DNA of 23,738 bases. It comes from an uncultured Selenomonadales bacterium. GTDB taxonomy: Bacteria; Bacillota; Negativicutes; Selenomonadales; Selenomonadaceae. The translations under genes and the position numbers were made by a program. Where the stretch lies: the NCBI GenBank assembly GCA_937901445.1, contig CALDHY010000069.1:1-23738 (forward strand), in the 5' to 3' direction. The notes beneath the pieces were generated by a model. It did not search any database, was not told the DNA's origin, and was given only the letters and a program-made list of their open reading frames with translations. Every line of letters begins with the position of its first letter. The stretch's first letter is position 1. This document shows positions 1 to 6,431 of the stretch, one piece after another.

Positions 1-281
1 GAATCGGCAGATTGATAACCATCTGATCTACTTCAGAATCGCAGTTGCCGCGACAAATTATAATCGGAATTTCGGAATTGTTAACTCCACTTAATCTACT
101 GAATATCCGCATTTTATCTGCTCTTTTCGTTTCCGAAATTCCGAAAATTGTATTTTCAATGCTGATTTCCAGCAGTGGTATAAATAATTTTTTACCAGGT
201 TTCAGTAAAATTTTTGTTATATTTGAATCCCGATTCTTTGAAAATTATACTGTCGCCCGCCATTGGAATTACAACATTCAT
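1..281 (-). pseudogene. Broken gene at window edge: nucleotidyltransferase-like N-terminus running into a YfcE-like phosphoesterase fragment
   Basis: Read on the minus strand from the ATG at 281 (SD-like AGGCAGGTG just upstream), the product begins MNVVIPMAGDSIIFKESGFK. This resembles the N-terminus of sugar-phosphate nucleotidyltransferases (usual pattern MxxVIPMAGxGSRFxxAG). The frame stops at 194-192 after 29 residues. Another frame is open from about position 220 to the edge and ends in IIICRGNCDSEVDQMVINLP, which closely resembles the metal-binding RGNCDSEVDQM segment of YfcE-type metallophosphoesterases. The two halves do not belong to one known family, so this looks like a recombined or decayed locus, or an assembly join, rather than a single frameshift. 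The start lies 16 nt beyond the HAD stop, so the first part would be the next gene of that operon; a HAD plus nucleotidyltransferase pair is common in surface-sugar loci. Family calls rest on short motifs. Confidence 0.4.
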
Positions 282-297
282 TTTAAAATTCACCTGC

Positions 298-924
298 CTA
301 AATTTCTTCCGCTTGCTTTATGGCGGCTTTTATTGCTTGATAATTAACGTCTCTTACAGTTTCAACCTGATAAACATGTGCGCCTGAATCTTTCGCCGCT
401 TTAATACCATTGGGATTATCTTCAATTATTAAACATTCCAACGGTTGCAGATTGAATTTTGAAATTGCCGTCAAATAAATTTCAGGATCCGGCTTAGATT
501 TTTTTACATCTTGGTTGCTAAGCATAAATTCCAAGTACTGATCCAACTTGCTTTTTTCCATCATCATTTCAACCGAACGGCGAACAGAATTTGACGCCAC
601 CGCCAAACGATAACCTTCAGATTTTAATTTTGAAAGTGCGTACTCGTGATAAAAAGTTGGCTTACACTTTTGATAAATTATTTCCATTGTGTAAATTTGT
701 TTCATTTCGTTGATAAAGCTGTGCAATGATTTTGGCAAATTGCGCTCCATTGTCAACATTTCAAGTTTTTTGCGCGTAGGCAACCCGTCATAAGTTACCA
801 AATGATCGTAACGGCTGATTGTATAGCCAAATAATCCCAGAGCGCGATTCAACGCCTCATAGTGCCAATCTTTTGCTTCAATCAAAACGCCATCCATATC
901 AAAAATAATCGCCTTGATTTTCAA
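298..924 (-). CDS. HAD-superfamily hydrolase (beta-phosphoglucomutase/phosphatase-like)
   Basis: This 208-residue cytoplasmic HAD hydrolase has all four motifs: DMDG near residues 9-12 (nucleophile and acid/base Asp), a Ser in VASNS (motif II), Lys in KKSKPDPEIY (motif III) and IIEDNPNG (motif IV Asp). The helical insert between motifs I and II is the C1 cap of the beta-phosphoglucomutase/phosphoglycolate phosphatase group, so it probably dephosphorylates or isomerises a small sugar phosphate; the substrate cannot be read. I chose the TTG at 924 because a perfect AGGAGG lies 6-7 nt upstream and the protein then begins LKIKAIIFDMDG, normal for the family. A longer reading from 990 would add an untypical N-terminus overlapping the upstream gene. 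It follows the glycerophosphodiesterase-like gene by 23 nt, in the same operon. Confidence 0.88.
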   Translation of the reverse strand: MKIKAIIFDMDGVLIEAKDWHYEALNRALGLFGYTISRYDHLVTYDGLPTRKKLEMLTMERNLPKSLHSFINEMKQIYTMEIIYQKCKPTFYHEYALSKLKSEGYRLAVASNSVRRSVEMMMEKSKLDQYLEFMLSNQDVKKSKPDPEIYLTAISKFNLQPLECLIIEDNPNGIKAAKDSGAHVYQVETVRDVNYQAIKAAIKQAEEI

Positions 925-947
925 TATTAATCCTCCTCTCAAAACTT

Positions 948-1568
948 TTAATTGAAAAATTCTTTTGCCTGTAAAAATAAATCTGTACAAAGATAAATAT
1001 CAGGATTTTTAATTTCTTTCAACATTTCCCAAAGTGATTGAGACTCCCGCGCGTGCAGTTCCGGCGATACGACACAAATTTTTTTGCCGTTTTGAAGATG
1101 CCTTTCAATTAAATCCCTTGTCAACCAATCATCAGATTCAAAAGGATCAAGCCACACGCCCGCCGCGTCTTCATACAATAGCGGGACTTTTTCAAATTCA
1201 CTTTGCCGCGTAAAAAATTTTAATCCTGATTTTCTGTACTCAATCATTTGCGGCAACGACATATCAAAGACAAAATAATTTTCCAGCTCATACTTTTGTA
1301 AAAGTTTTTTCAATAAAGCTGTGAGCCCGTCTGCCTTGATATTAATTGCAAAACAATATTTATTCCCTGCGTCTTTCAAAAGTTGCAAAACTTCTTCAAG
1401 CGGCAAAGAATTTTCAGCCGCCATATCATGCGAAATTACCAATTTCCCGCAATAATCCCGCACGTCACTTTCAAAGCCGCAATTCAACTTGATAGAATTG
1501 TTAAACGCCGCAAGCGAATTTTTTTCTGCAGAAATATTCCATGCTCCGCGATGACACAAAATATTCAT
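948..1568 (-). CDS. Glycerophosphodiester phosphodiesterase-like protein (short PI-PLC-like TIM barrel)
   Basis: This protein of about 206 residues starts MNILCHRGAW, followed by EKNSLAAF, then GFESDVR, and later VISHD. This is the GDPD catalytic signature: the HRG His/Arg, the E-N-S loop, the E-x-D metal ligands and the second catalytic His in HD. At this length it is shorter than GlpQ/UgpQ (about 250-330) and lacks a signal peptide, so it is a cytoplasmic short member. Similar proteins sit beside HAD phosphatases and nucleotidyltransferases in capsule or surface-sugar loci, which fits the neighbours here; the true substrate is unknown. The ATG at 1568 is preferred (SD AGAGGCGGTG). A TTG at 1577 would add three residues. 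It is first in its operon, behind a good promoter. Confidence 0.75.
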   Translation of the reverse strand: MNILCHRGAWNISAEKNSLAAFNNSIKLNCGFESDVRDYCGKLVISHDMAAENSLPLEEVLQLLKDAGNKYCFAINIKADGLTALLKKLLQKYELENYFVFDMSLPQMIEYRKSGLKFFTRQSEFEKVPLLYEDAAGVWLDPFESDDWLTRDLIERHLQNGKKICVVSPELHARESQSLWEMLKEIKNPDIYLCTDLFLQAKEFFN

Positions 1569-1604
1569 CAGCAACAATCACCGCCTCTTTTAAAATTTTC
1601 AGTC

Positions 1605-1633
1605 ATTGTAACACACGCGTAACTTTTATTCAA
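1605..1633 (-). promoter_or_regulatory. Sigma-A-type promoter for the GDPD-like/HAD operon
   Basis: On the minus strand TTGAAT (1633-1628) and TACAAT (1610-1605) are separated by exactly 17 bp. The -10 lies about 36 nt upstream of the ATG at 1568. Confidence 0.6.
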
Positions 1634-1656
1634 TGAAATAATCTGAAAATTTGTAC

Positions 1657-1685
1657 TTGATTTTTTTTTAATATAGCTTTAAAAT
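1657..1685 (+). promoter_or_regulatory. Sigma-A-type promoter for the GH32 gene
   Basis: TTGATT (1657-1662) and TAAAAT (1680-1685) are 17 bp apart, ahead of the GH32 gene and divergent from the GDPD-like promoter. No obvious operator palindrome is seen. An AT-rich run in the spacer makes alternative -10 choices possible. Confidence 0.5.
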
Positions 1686-1718
1686 TATAGAAATTTATTA
1701 GTAATTGGAGGTATGAAA

Positions 1719-3245
1719 ATGGCACTTCTTAATCCCCTCGAAGCAGCACAAAAAACAAAGTGGTATCCTTTCTATCATGTCGCTCCCCCTTACGGCTGGC
1801 TGAACGATCCTAACGGTTTCTGCTGGTACAACGGCGAATATCACATTTTCTATCAATATCATCCCTATTCAACAGATTGGGGTCCAATGCACTGGGGACA
1901 TTCCACAAGTAAAGATTTCTGTCATTGGGAACATCAACCTATTGCAATTACGCCCGGCGCACTTTCTGAAGGGCATGAGTGGTACGATTGGGACGGCTGC
2001 TTCAGCGGTTGCGGCGTTGAGTTTGAAGGCAAACTTTGGCTCATGTACACAAGTCAACGCTTTAACGGTCCCGGCGGTGTTAATTCTTCCGCACCCAATC
2101 CTTCAGATTATAATCCTTCCGGCAGTTCCGGCGGCGGCAACGTTACCGAGCGTCAATGCTATGTTTATTCTGAAGACGGTATTCACTTCACAAAGTACGA
2201 CAAAAACCCCGTAATTGACATTCCTAACGATCATTTGGTCATTGCAAATATTGACTTCAGAGATCCAAAAATTTGGGATCACAACGGCAAATATTACTGC
2301 GTCATTGGTAACAGAATCCGCGACCGCTCTCGCACGCAAATTGTACTTTTTGAATCTGAAAATTTCTTTGACTGGACTTATAAATCAGTTGTTGCAATTT
2401 CTAAGCCGGATTATTCTGAAGGTACAATGTGGGAATGCCCGGGCTTTGCACATTTCGGCGATAAATACGTTATGATTATTTCCCCGCAACACGTACCGCC
2501 GCAAGGTTACCTTTTCCACAATATCCATCAAGCAGGTTACATGGTCGGCTCTCTTGATTACGATCAGGGCGTATTCACTCACGGCGATTTTTACACCTTT
2601 GATTATGGCTTTGACTTTTACGCAACAACAATGATGAAACACCCCGATACAGGTCGTTACTTTATTATTGCGTGGCTTGCCGCGTGGCAAAGTCGTTTCT
2701 GCGAACAACCGGACGGCTGGGCAAATCTGCTGACAATTCCGCGTGAACTCAAAATGCGTGAAGACGGCAAAGTTTTAACCTCCCCGCCTGATGAACTTAA
2801 AGCTTTGCGTAAAGAACATTTCGGCTATGAAAATGTTAAAGTCGATAAACCTACAAAACTTGACGGCGTAAAAGGCAGCGTTGGTGAACTTATCGTCAAC
2901 ATTGACACTAAACAAGCTTTCAGCATTGAATTGCGCGTCGGCGAAGGCGAAAAAGTTGAAAAAACTGTTTTCAGCTATGAACCGAATGAAAGACTTGTTA
3001 CACTCAACCGCGACCAAGCAGGCGCAGGTGATGGCGGCGTTCGTCAATTTGTAATGGATCCTTGCGAAAATATGGAATGGCGTTTCTACCTCGACCGCTC
3101 CTCAATCGAACTTTTCATCAATGACGGCGAATATGCAATGACTACCCGCGTTTATCCGCGTACTGAATCGGATGATATTGTTTTTGCACCGGCTGAAGGC
3201 GGCACTGTAGAATTTAAATCTGTCGATTATTACAGCTTCGTATAA
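1719..3245 (+). CDS. Glycoside hydrolase family 32 (beta-fructofuranosidase / sucrose-6-phosphate hydrolase type)
   Basis: This GH32 enzyme (508 residues from this start) hydrolyses beta-fructosides such as sucrose, sucrose-6-phosphate or fructans. Numbering from an ATG six bases upstream, the five-blade propeller carries WLNDPNG at 29-35 (nucleophile Asp32), FYQYHP at 46-51, RDP at 183-185 (transition-state Asp184) and ECPG at 241-244 (acid/base Glu241). A C-terminal beta-sandwich follows, with the family-like FYLDRSSIELFINDG segment. There is no signal peptide, so it is cytoplasmic, favouring imported sucrose(-6-P) or short fructo-oligosaccharides. A Gly/Ser/Asn-rich loop at about 119-144 is unusual. 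GGAGG at 1707-1711 is only 1 nt from the ATG at 1713 but 7 nt from the ATG at 1719, so 1719 is preferred. It is monocistronic, with its own promoter and terminator; no transporter gene adjoins it. Confidence 0.93.
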   Translation: MALLNPLEAAQKTKWYPFYHVAPPYGWLNDPNGFCWYNGEYHIFYQYHPYSTDWGPMHWGHSTSKDFCHWEHQPIAITPGALSEGHEWYDWDGCFSGCGVEFEGKLWLMYTSQRFNGPGGVNSSAPNPSDYNPSGSSGGGNVTERQCYVYSEDGIHFTKYDKNPVIDIPNDHLVIANIDFRDPKIWDHNGKYYCVIGNRIRDRSRTQIVLFESENFFDWTYKSVVAISKPDYSEGTMWECPGFAHFGDKYVMIISPQHVPPQGYLFHNIHQAGYMVGSLDYDQGVFTHGDFYTFDYGFDFYATTMMKHPDTGRYFIIAWLAAWQSRFCEQPDGWANLLTIPRELKMREDGKVLTSPPDELKALRKEHFGYENVKVDKPTKLDGVKGSVGELIVNIDTKQAFSIELRVGEGEKVEKTVFSYEPNERLVTLNRDQAGAGDGGVRQFVMDPCENMEWRFYLDRSSIELFINDGEYAMTTRVYPRTESDDIVFAPAEGGTVEFKSVDYYSFV

Positions 3246-3272
3246 TTTAATTTTGTAAAATATATTTTTTGC

Positions 3273-3299
3273 GGCTCGCGCAGGCGGGCTATTTTTTTT
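3273..3299 (+). terminator. Rho-independent terminator after the GH32 gene
   Basis: GGCTCGC (3273-3279) pairs with GCGGGCT (3284-3290), including two G-U pairs, across a GCAG loop. A run of eight T follows. Confidence 0.75.
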
Positions 3300-3336
3300 G
3301 CCAATATTAAAGGCAGATTAAATTTTTGTTAAACCC

Positions 3337-3364
3337 TTGTCAAAAAGACTTTCTATGTTAAAAT
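3337..3364 (+). promoter_or_regulatory. Promoter for the first ChW-repeat gene
   Basis: TTGTCA (3337-3342) and TAAAAT (3359-3364) have a 16-bp spacer and lie about 36 nt before the chosen start at 3400. Confidence 0.55.
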
Positions 3365-3399
3365 CAGTTTCAGAAATTATTTTTTGGAGGCTGATTGTT

Positions 3400-3903
3400 A
3401 TGAAGAAAGTTTTATTTGCCGTTTTTATAATTTTGTTGACAATCGCCCAAAATGTTTCGGCACAACCCCATTTCAGCTATCAAGTTCACGTACAAGACAG
3501 AGGCTGGCTTAACACTGTAGGCAACAATCAAGCTACAGGAACAACCGGACAAGGTCGCCGTCTTGAAGCTATCAGAATTAACAGCAACATGGTGAGATAT
3601 TGTGCGCACGTCGAAAAAATAGGATGGCAAAATTGGGTAAGCGGCGGACAAATAGCGGGAACCATGAAACGCGGCTTAAGAATGGAAGCTATCAGAATTC
3701 AATTAATCGGCGATGCTGCAAGGCATTTTGATATTTATTACAGAGTACACGTTCAAAGTTACGGCTGGACAGGCTGGGTTAAAAACGGTGAAATGGCAGG
3801 TACTACCGGCAGAAATTTAAGAATGGAGGCTATTCAAATTAATCTTGTTCCAAAACGCCCGCCCCATCATCATAATCCTCCTCCTCCACCCCCCAGACGC
3901 TAA
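3400..3903 (+). CDS. Secreted ChW-repeat protein with Pro/His-rich tail (paralogue 1)
   Basis: This 167-residue protein has a signal peptide (MKK, a hydrophobic core, then NVSA with likely cleavage before QPHF) and three ChW repeats. Each has the form Y-x-x-HVQ-x-x-GW-x-x-x-V-x-x-G-x-x-AGT-x-x-x-x-x-RxEAIxI. ChW domains (clostridial hydrophobic repeats with a conserved Trp) are extracytoplasmic beta modules, often linked to surface or polysaccharide binding. The C-terminus is a short His/Pro tail (HHH then six prolines, ending in two arginines). The start at 3400 is chosen because GGAGG lies 9 nt upstream and the signal peptide begins there; an upstream in-frame ATG at 3337 falls in the promoter. 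It is a tandem paralogue of the gene at 4617, with a similar leader (GGAGGCTGATT here, GGAAGCTGATT there). Function unknown beyond being exported. Confidence 0.85.
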   Translation: MKKVLFAVFIILLTIAQNVSAQPHFSYQVHVQDRGWLNTVGNNQATGTTGQGRRLEAIRINSNMVRYCAHVEKIGWQNWVSGGQIAGTMKRGLRMEAIRIQLIGDAARHFDIYYRVHVQSYGWTGWVKNGEMAGTTGRNLRMEAIQINLVPKRPPHHHNPPPPPPRR

Positions 3904-3926
3904 AAATTAATTTTTTATTAAAATCC

Positions 3927-3954
3927 TTGCCAAAAAAAAATCCTGTGCTATAAT
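3927..3954 (+). promoter_or_regulatory. Promoter of the tRNA-Pro gene
   Basis: TTGCCA (3927-3932), a 16-bp spacer, then a perfect TATAAT (3949-3954). The predicted transcript start is about 7 nt before the mature tRNA. No terminator separates the tRNA from the HNH gene, so this promoter may also drive that gene. Confidence 0.75.
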
Positions 3955-3967
3955 ACGAAAAGAAATT

Positions 3968-4044
3968 CGGGGTTTGGCGCAGGCAGGTAGCGCGTCTGAT
4001 TTGGGATCAGAAGGTCGTGAGTTCGAATCTCACAACTCCGACCA
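3968..4044 (+). tRNA. tRNA-Pro (anticodon UGG)
   Basis: A full cloverleaf can be drawn: acceptor CGGGGTT (3968-3974) with AACTCCG (4034-4040), D stem GCGC/GCGC, anticodon stem TCTGA/TCAGA around the loop TTTGGGA (TGG at 4002-4004), and T arm GTGAG-TTCGAAT-CTCAC. The discriminator is A and the CCA end is encoded (4042-4044). The acceptor stem has one G-U pair. Confidence 0.95.
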
Positions 4045-4069
4045 TTTTTTTTATATAGGATGTTGTGTT

Positions 4070-4615
4070 TTGAAAAAATGTCAGCTTTGCGGAAAAGAAT
4101 TTCCCTTTATTGTCGTTATAGATGGTAAACCAAGAAATTTAAAGGGCAGAAAATATTGTTTGGAATGTTCACCATTCGGCAAACATAATACAAAAGTTAT
4201 AAATCGTGAATATAAATGCAGAGTTTGTGGTGATACAAATCTGGAGCATTTTCCAAAAGGAAGATACGGAGAATGTAAAAAATGCCGAAATCGCTATAAT
4301 AAAAGATTTGATAAAAAAAATAAATTTCAAGCTGTTCTTTATCTTGGCGGCAAATGTTCTTGTTGTGGTTATGATAAATACTTATGTGCCTTAGATATAC
4401 ATCATATTGATCCGGGTATTAAAGACGAAAAATTCAGGTCTCATTTGTGCTGGAGTTGGGATCGATTGAAAAAAGAATTAGAAAAATGCATATTGCTTTG
4501 TTCTAACTGCCACAGAGCTTTTCACGCAGGTTTTATAACTGAAGAGCAATTCATTTTTAACAACGCTAAAGAAAAAATTCAACAATTTAGAAATAATTTT
4601 AAGGAAGCTGATTAA
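4070..4615 (+). CDS. HNH endonuclease with N-terminal zinc-ribbon motifs, directly downstream of tRNA-Pro
   Basis: This protein of about 181 residues has two N-terminal Cys-rich knuckles: CQLCGKEF with a later CLEC, then CRVCGDTN with CKKCRNRY. An HNH nuclease core follows: CSCCGYDKYLCALDIHHIDP, a linker, then CILLCSNCHRAFH. The paired CxxC motifs bind structural zinc and the HH plus distal H/N form the beta-beta-alpha-metal site, so it should nick or cut DNA; the target is unknown. The TTG at 4070 is chosen, with AGGA 9 nt upstream; the open frame extends back into the tRNA, which cannot be coding. It is more AT-rich and Lys/Asn-rich than its neighbours and sits between two tandem ChW paralogues immediately 3' of a tRNA, which suggests horizontal insertion like free-standing homing HNH genes. 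Its 3' end carries the ribosome binding site of the next gene. Confidence 0.82.
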   Translation: MKKCQLCGKEFPFIVVIDGKPRNLKGRKYCLECSPFGKHNTKVINREYKCRVCGDTNLEHFPKGRYGECKKCRNRYNKRFDKKNKFQAVLYLGGKCSCCGYDKYLCALDIHHIDPGIKDEKFRSHLCWSWDRLKKELEKCILLCSNCHRAFHAGFITEEQFIFNNAKEKIQQFRNNFKEAD

Positions 4616-4616
4616 T

Positions 4617-5231
4617 ATGAAAAACTTTTTTATCGCAGTCTTTGCCGCGTTAATTGCACTTACTCAATTTGCGCCCGTTGAAGCTGCACCGCATTTGAGT
4701 TATCGCGCCTATGTTCAAAGTAACGGTTGGTTGCGTGAAGTTTCAGAAGGCGACGTTGCAGGTACTACAGGGCAAAACAAACGACTTGAAGCTATTCAAA
4801 TTAACTGCAGCGGTATAAGATACTGTGCGCATGTTGAAAGTATAGGCTGGCAAGATTGGGTAAGCAGCGGGCAAATGGCAGGCACTACTCAACAGGGCTT
4901 GCGAATGGAAGCTGTAAGAATCCAATTAACCGGCGACAACGCCAGAAAGTATGACGTTTACTACAGAGTTCACGTTGAAAAAATAGGCTGGATGGATTGG
5001 GTTAGAAACGGCGAGATTGCAGGTACCACCGGCGAAAATCGAAGAATTGAGGCTATTCAAATTCAAATTGCAGAAAAAAACAGCCGCAATAATTCCGGCA
5101 ATAACAACCGCCGCCATTCCAGATACAATGACGATGATGACGATGACTACTATAACAACCGCCGCCATTCCAGATATGATGACGACGATGATAATTATCG
5201 CCACGATAACAGAGGCAGATACCGTTATTAA
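4617..5231 (+). CDS. Secreted ChW-repeat protein with repetitive acidic tail (paralogue 2)
   Basis: This 204-residue protein is paralogous to the gene at 3400. It has a signal peptide (MKNFF, a hydrophobic core, cleavage near PVEA-APH) and three ChW repeats at about residues 28-63, 68-103 and 112-150. The repeats carry conserved HVxxxGWxxWV, AGTTG and RxEAIQI. The C-terminus differs: a low-complexity tail in which NNRRHSRY followed by an Asp run occurs twice, ending in an Arg/Tyr-rich segment. The Asp-rich blocks could bind cations and the Arg/His blocks a polyanion, but that is conjecture. ATG at 4617 follows the HNH stop by 1 nt, with AAGGAAG as SD. A strong terminator follows. Confidence 0.85.
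   Translation: MKNFFIAVFAALIALTQFAPVEAAPHLSYRAYVQSNGWLREVSEGDVAGTTGQNKRLEAIQINCSGIRYCAHVESIGWQDWVSSGQMAGTTQQGLRMEAVRIQLTGDNARKYDVYYRVHVEKIGWMDWVRNGEIAGTTGENRRIEAIQIQIAEKNSRNNSGNNNRRHSRYNDDDDDDYYNNRRHSRYDDDDDNYRHDNRGRYRY
5102..5203 (+). repeat. 51-bp imperfect tandem repeat inside the ChW paralogue 2 tail
   Basis: An identical 24-base block occurs at 5102-5125 and 5153-5176, period 51. It encodes NNRRHSRY each time and is followed by a GAT/GAC-rich stretch encoding poly-Asp. In-frame expansion of the tail is the simplest explanation. Confidence 0.85.
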
Positions 5232-5251
5232 ATTTCACATTTAAACATATT

Positions 5252-5277
5252 ACGCCACAAAATGGCGTTTTTTTTTT
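5252..5277 (+). terminator. Rho-independent terminator after ChW paralogue 2
   Basis: ACGCCA (5252-5257), loop CAAAA, TGGCGT (5263-5268), then a long T run. Confidence 0.85.
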
Positions 5278-5337
5278 GCAGGAAAAGTTTTTAGGGCGGC
5301 GAAATTTTTTTTAAAATTTTTTGCGGAGGCTGGAAAT

Positions 5338-6393
5338 GTGAAATTTATTTTAGCAATTTTAATTTTAAGTTTAATGCTTAGCGGTTGCGACAGTGAACCG
5401 GCAGAAAAACCTTTGCCGCCGGTTGTAAAAATTATTCAAGTCAATCAATCTGCAAATTTTCAAAATGACAGTTACGCCGGAATTGTGTGCGGGCGTTATG
5501 AATCGAATTTGGCTTTTCAGACCGGCGGCAGAATTTTAAATCGTACAGTCGAAGAGGGAAATTTTGTACGCGCGGGCGAAATTTTAATGGAGCTTGACCC
5601 AAAAGACGCCGTACAACAACTTAACGCAAGTAACGCTCAAGTTGACTCTGCGCGAGCGAATTTAAATCTTGCAAAGTCAAACTTTGAACGCTACAACCAA
5701 CTTTTCAAAGAAAACGCAATTTCAGCCGCAATGCTTGACCAGTACCGCACAAATTATGAAAGTGCCGTTGCAACCTATAACGCGGCGGTTGCTCAAGCGG
5801 CGCAGTTGTCAAACAATCTTTCATACACGCAACTAACCGCAAATGCCGACGGCGTCATTTCAAAAATCAGCGCGGAAATTGGACAGGTTGTAGCCGCCGG
5901 GCAAACGGTTTTAACTTTGACTCAAACAAACGAACTCGAAGTTGAAATTAACGTGCCGGAAAATAAGCTTTCAGAAATTGAAATTGGCAAGCGTTGTGAA
6001 ATTTCTTTTTGGGCAAACGATGATAAAGTTGGCGGCGTTGTAAGGGAAATTGCGCCGGTTGCAGATTCAGCCGCCCGCACTTACCGCGTCAGAATTTCTA
6101 TTTTAAATCTGCGCGAGGGAATTTATTTGGGAATGACGGCAAGCGCAGATTTTATTTCTTCAAATAAAAATTCCGGCAGCTATATTTTGCCGCTGTCAGC
6201 AATTTATCAAACGGGCACTCAAGCGCAAGTGTGGATTGTTACGAACGAAAATAAAACCACGCTAAAAAATGTTGAAGTCGAAAGTTTCAGCGGCAATGAA
6301 GTTATCGTGCGTGGAATTTCGCTCAATGATAAAGTTGTGGCAGCGGGCGTTCATAAACTGCGCGAGGGGCAGGAAGTAAGGATTAAAGACTAA
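5338..6393 (+). CDS. RND efflux periplasmic adaptor lipoprotein (HlyD/AcrA family)
   Basis: This 351-residue membrane-fusion protein links an inner-membrane RND pump to an outer-membrane channel. The N-terminus is a lipoprotein signal with lipobox LSGC (Cys17). A biotinyl-lipoyl half-motif (GRILNRTVEEGNFVRAGEILMELD) follows, then a coiled-coil hairpin at about 95-165 rich in Ala/Asn/Gln, the second lipoyl half (ADGVISKISAEIGQVVAAGQTVLTL) and beta-barrel and membrane-proximal domains. The start is GTG at 5338 with GCGGAGG 8 nt upstream; an overlapping ATG is out of frame and stops at once. It is followed by the pump gene after 38 nt of repeats. No outer-membrane factor gene is present in the window, so a TolC-like partner must be encoded elsewhere. 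A clear promoter is not seen in 5278-5337. Confidence 0.92.
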   Translation: MKFILAILILSLMLSGCDSEPAEKPLPPVVKIIQVNQSANFQNDSYAGIVCGRYESNLAFQTGGRILNRTVEEGNFVRAGEILMELDPKDAVQQLNASNAQVDSARANLNLAKSNFERYNQLFKENAISAAMLDQYRTNYESAVATYNAAVAQAAQLSNNLSYTQLTANADGVISKISAEIGQVVAAGQTVLTLTQTNELEVEINVPENKLSEIEIGKRCEISFWANDDKVGGVVREIAPVADSAARTYRVRISILNLREGIYLGMTASADFISSNKNSGSYILPLSAIYQTGTQAQVWIVTNENKTTLKNVEVESFSGNEVIVRGISLNDKVVAAGVHKLREGQEVRIKD

Positions 6394-6428
6394 GGATTAA
6401 AGACTAAGGGTTAAGGGTTAAGGGTTAA
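6380..6428 (+). repeat. Short tandem repeats at the adaptor/pump junction (14-mer x2, heptamer x3)
   Basis: The last 14 bases of the adaptor gene (GGATTAAAGACTAA, 6380-6393) are exactly duplicated at 6394-6407. Three perfect GGGTTAA heptamers follow (6408-6428), ending 3 nt before the pump ATG. The same kind of heptamer occurs at 13344-13378 and 15553-15594. Confidence 0.9.
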
Positions 6429-6431
6429 GAA

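Noticed and set aside
45..347. 100-codon plus-strand ORF at the left edge
   Set aside because: It overlaps the HAD end and the minus-strand fragments, lacks a convincing SD and shows no family motif; it is a shadow.
3974..4069. Upstream extension of the HNH frame
   Set aside because: It runs through the tRNA-Pro sequence; the TTG at 4070 with AGGA upstream is a workable start.
4926..5244. ORFs of 60-90 codons on the other frames of the ChW paralogue 2 tail
   Set aside because: They are by-products of the repeated CGCC/GATGAC-rich tail (poly-Ile/Val or Thr/Met runs), not genes.
6380..6428. CRISPR array
   Set aside because: Heptamer and 14-mer units are contiguous without spacers; no array or cas gene is present in the window.
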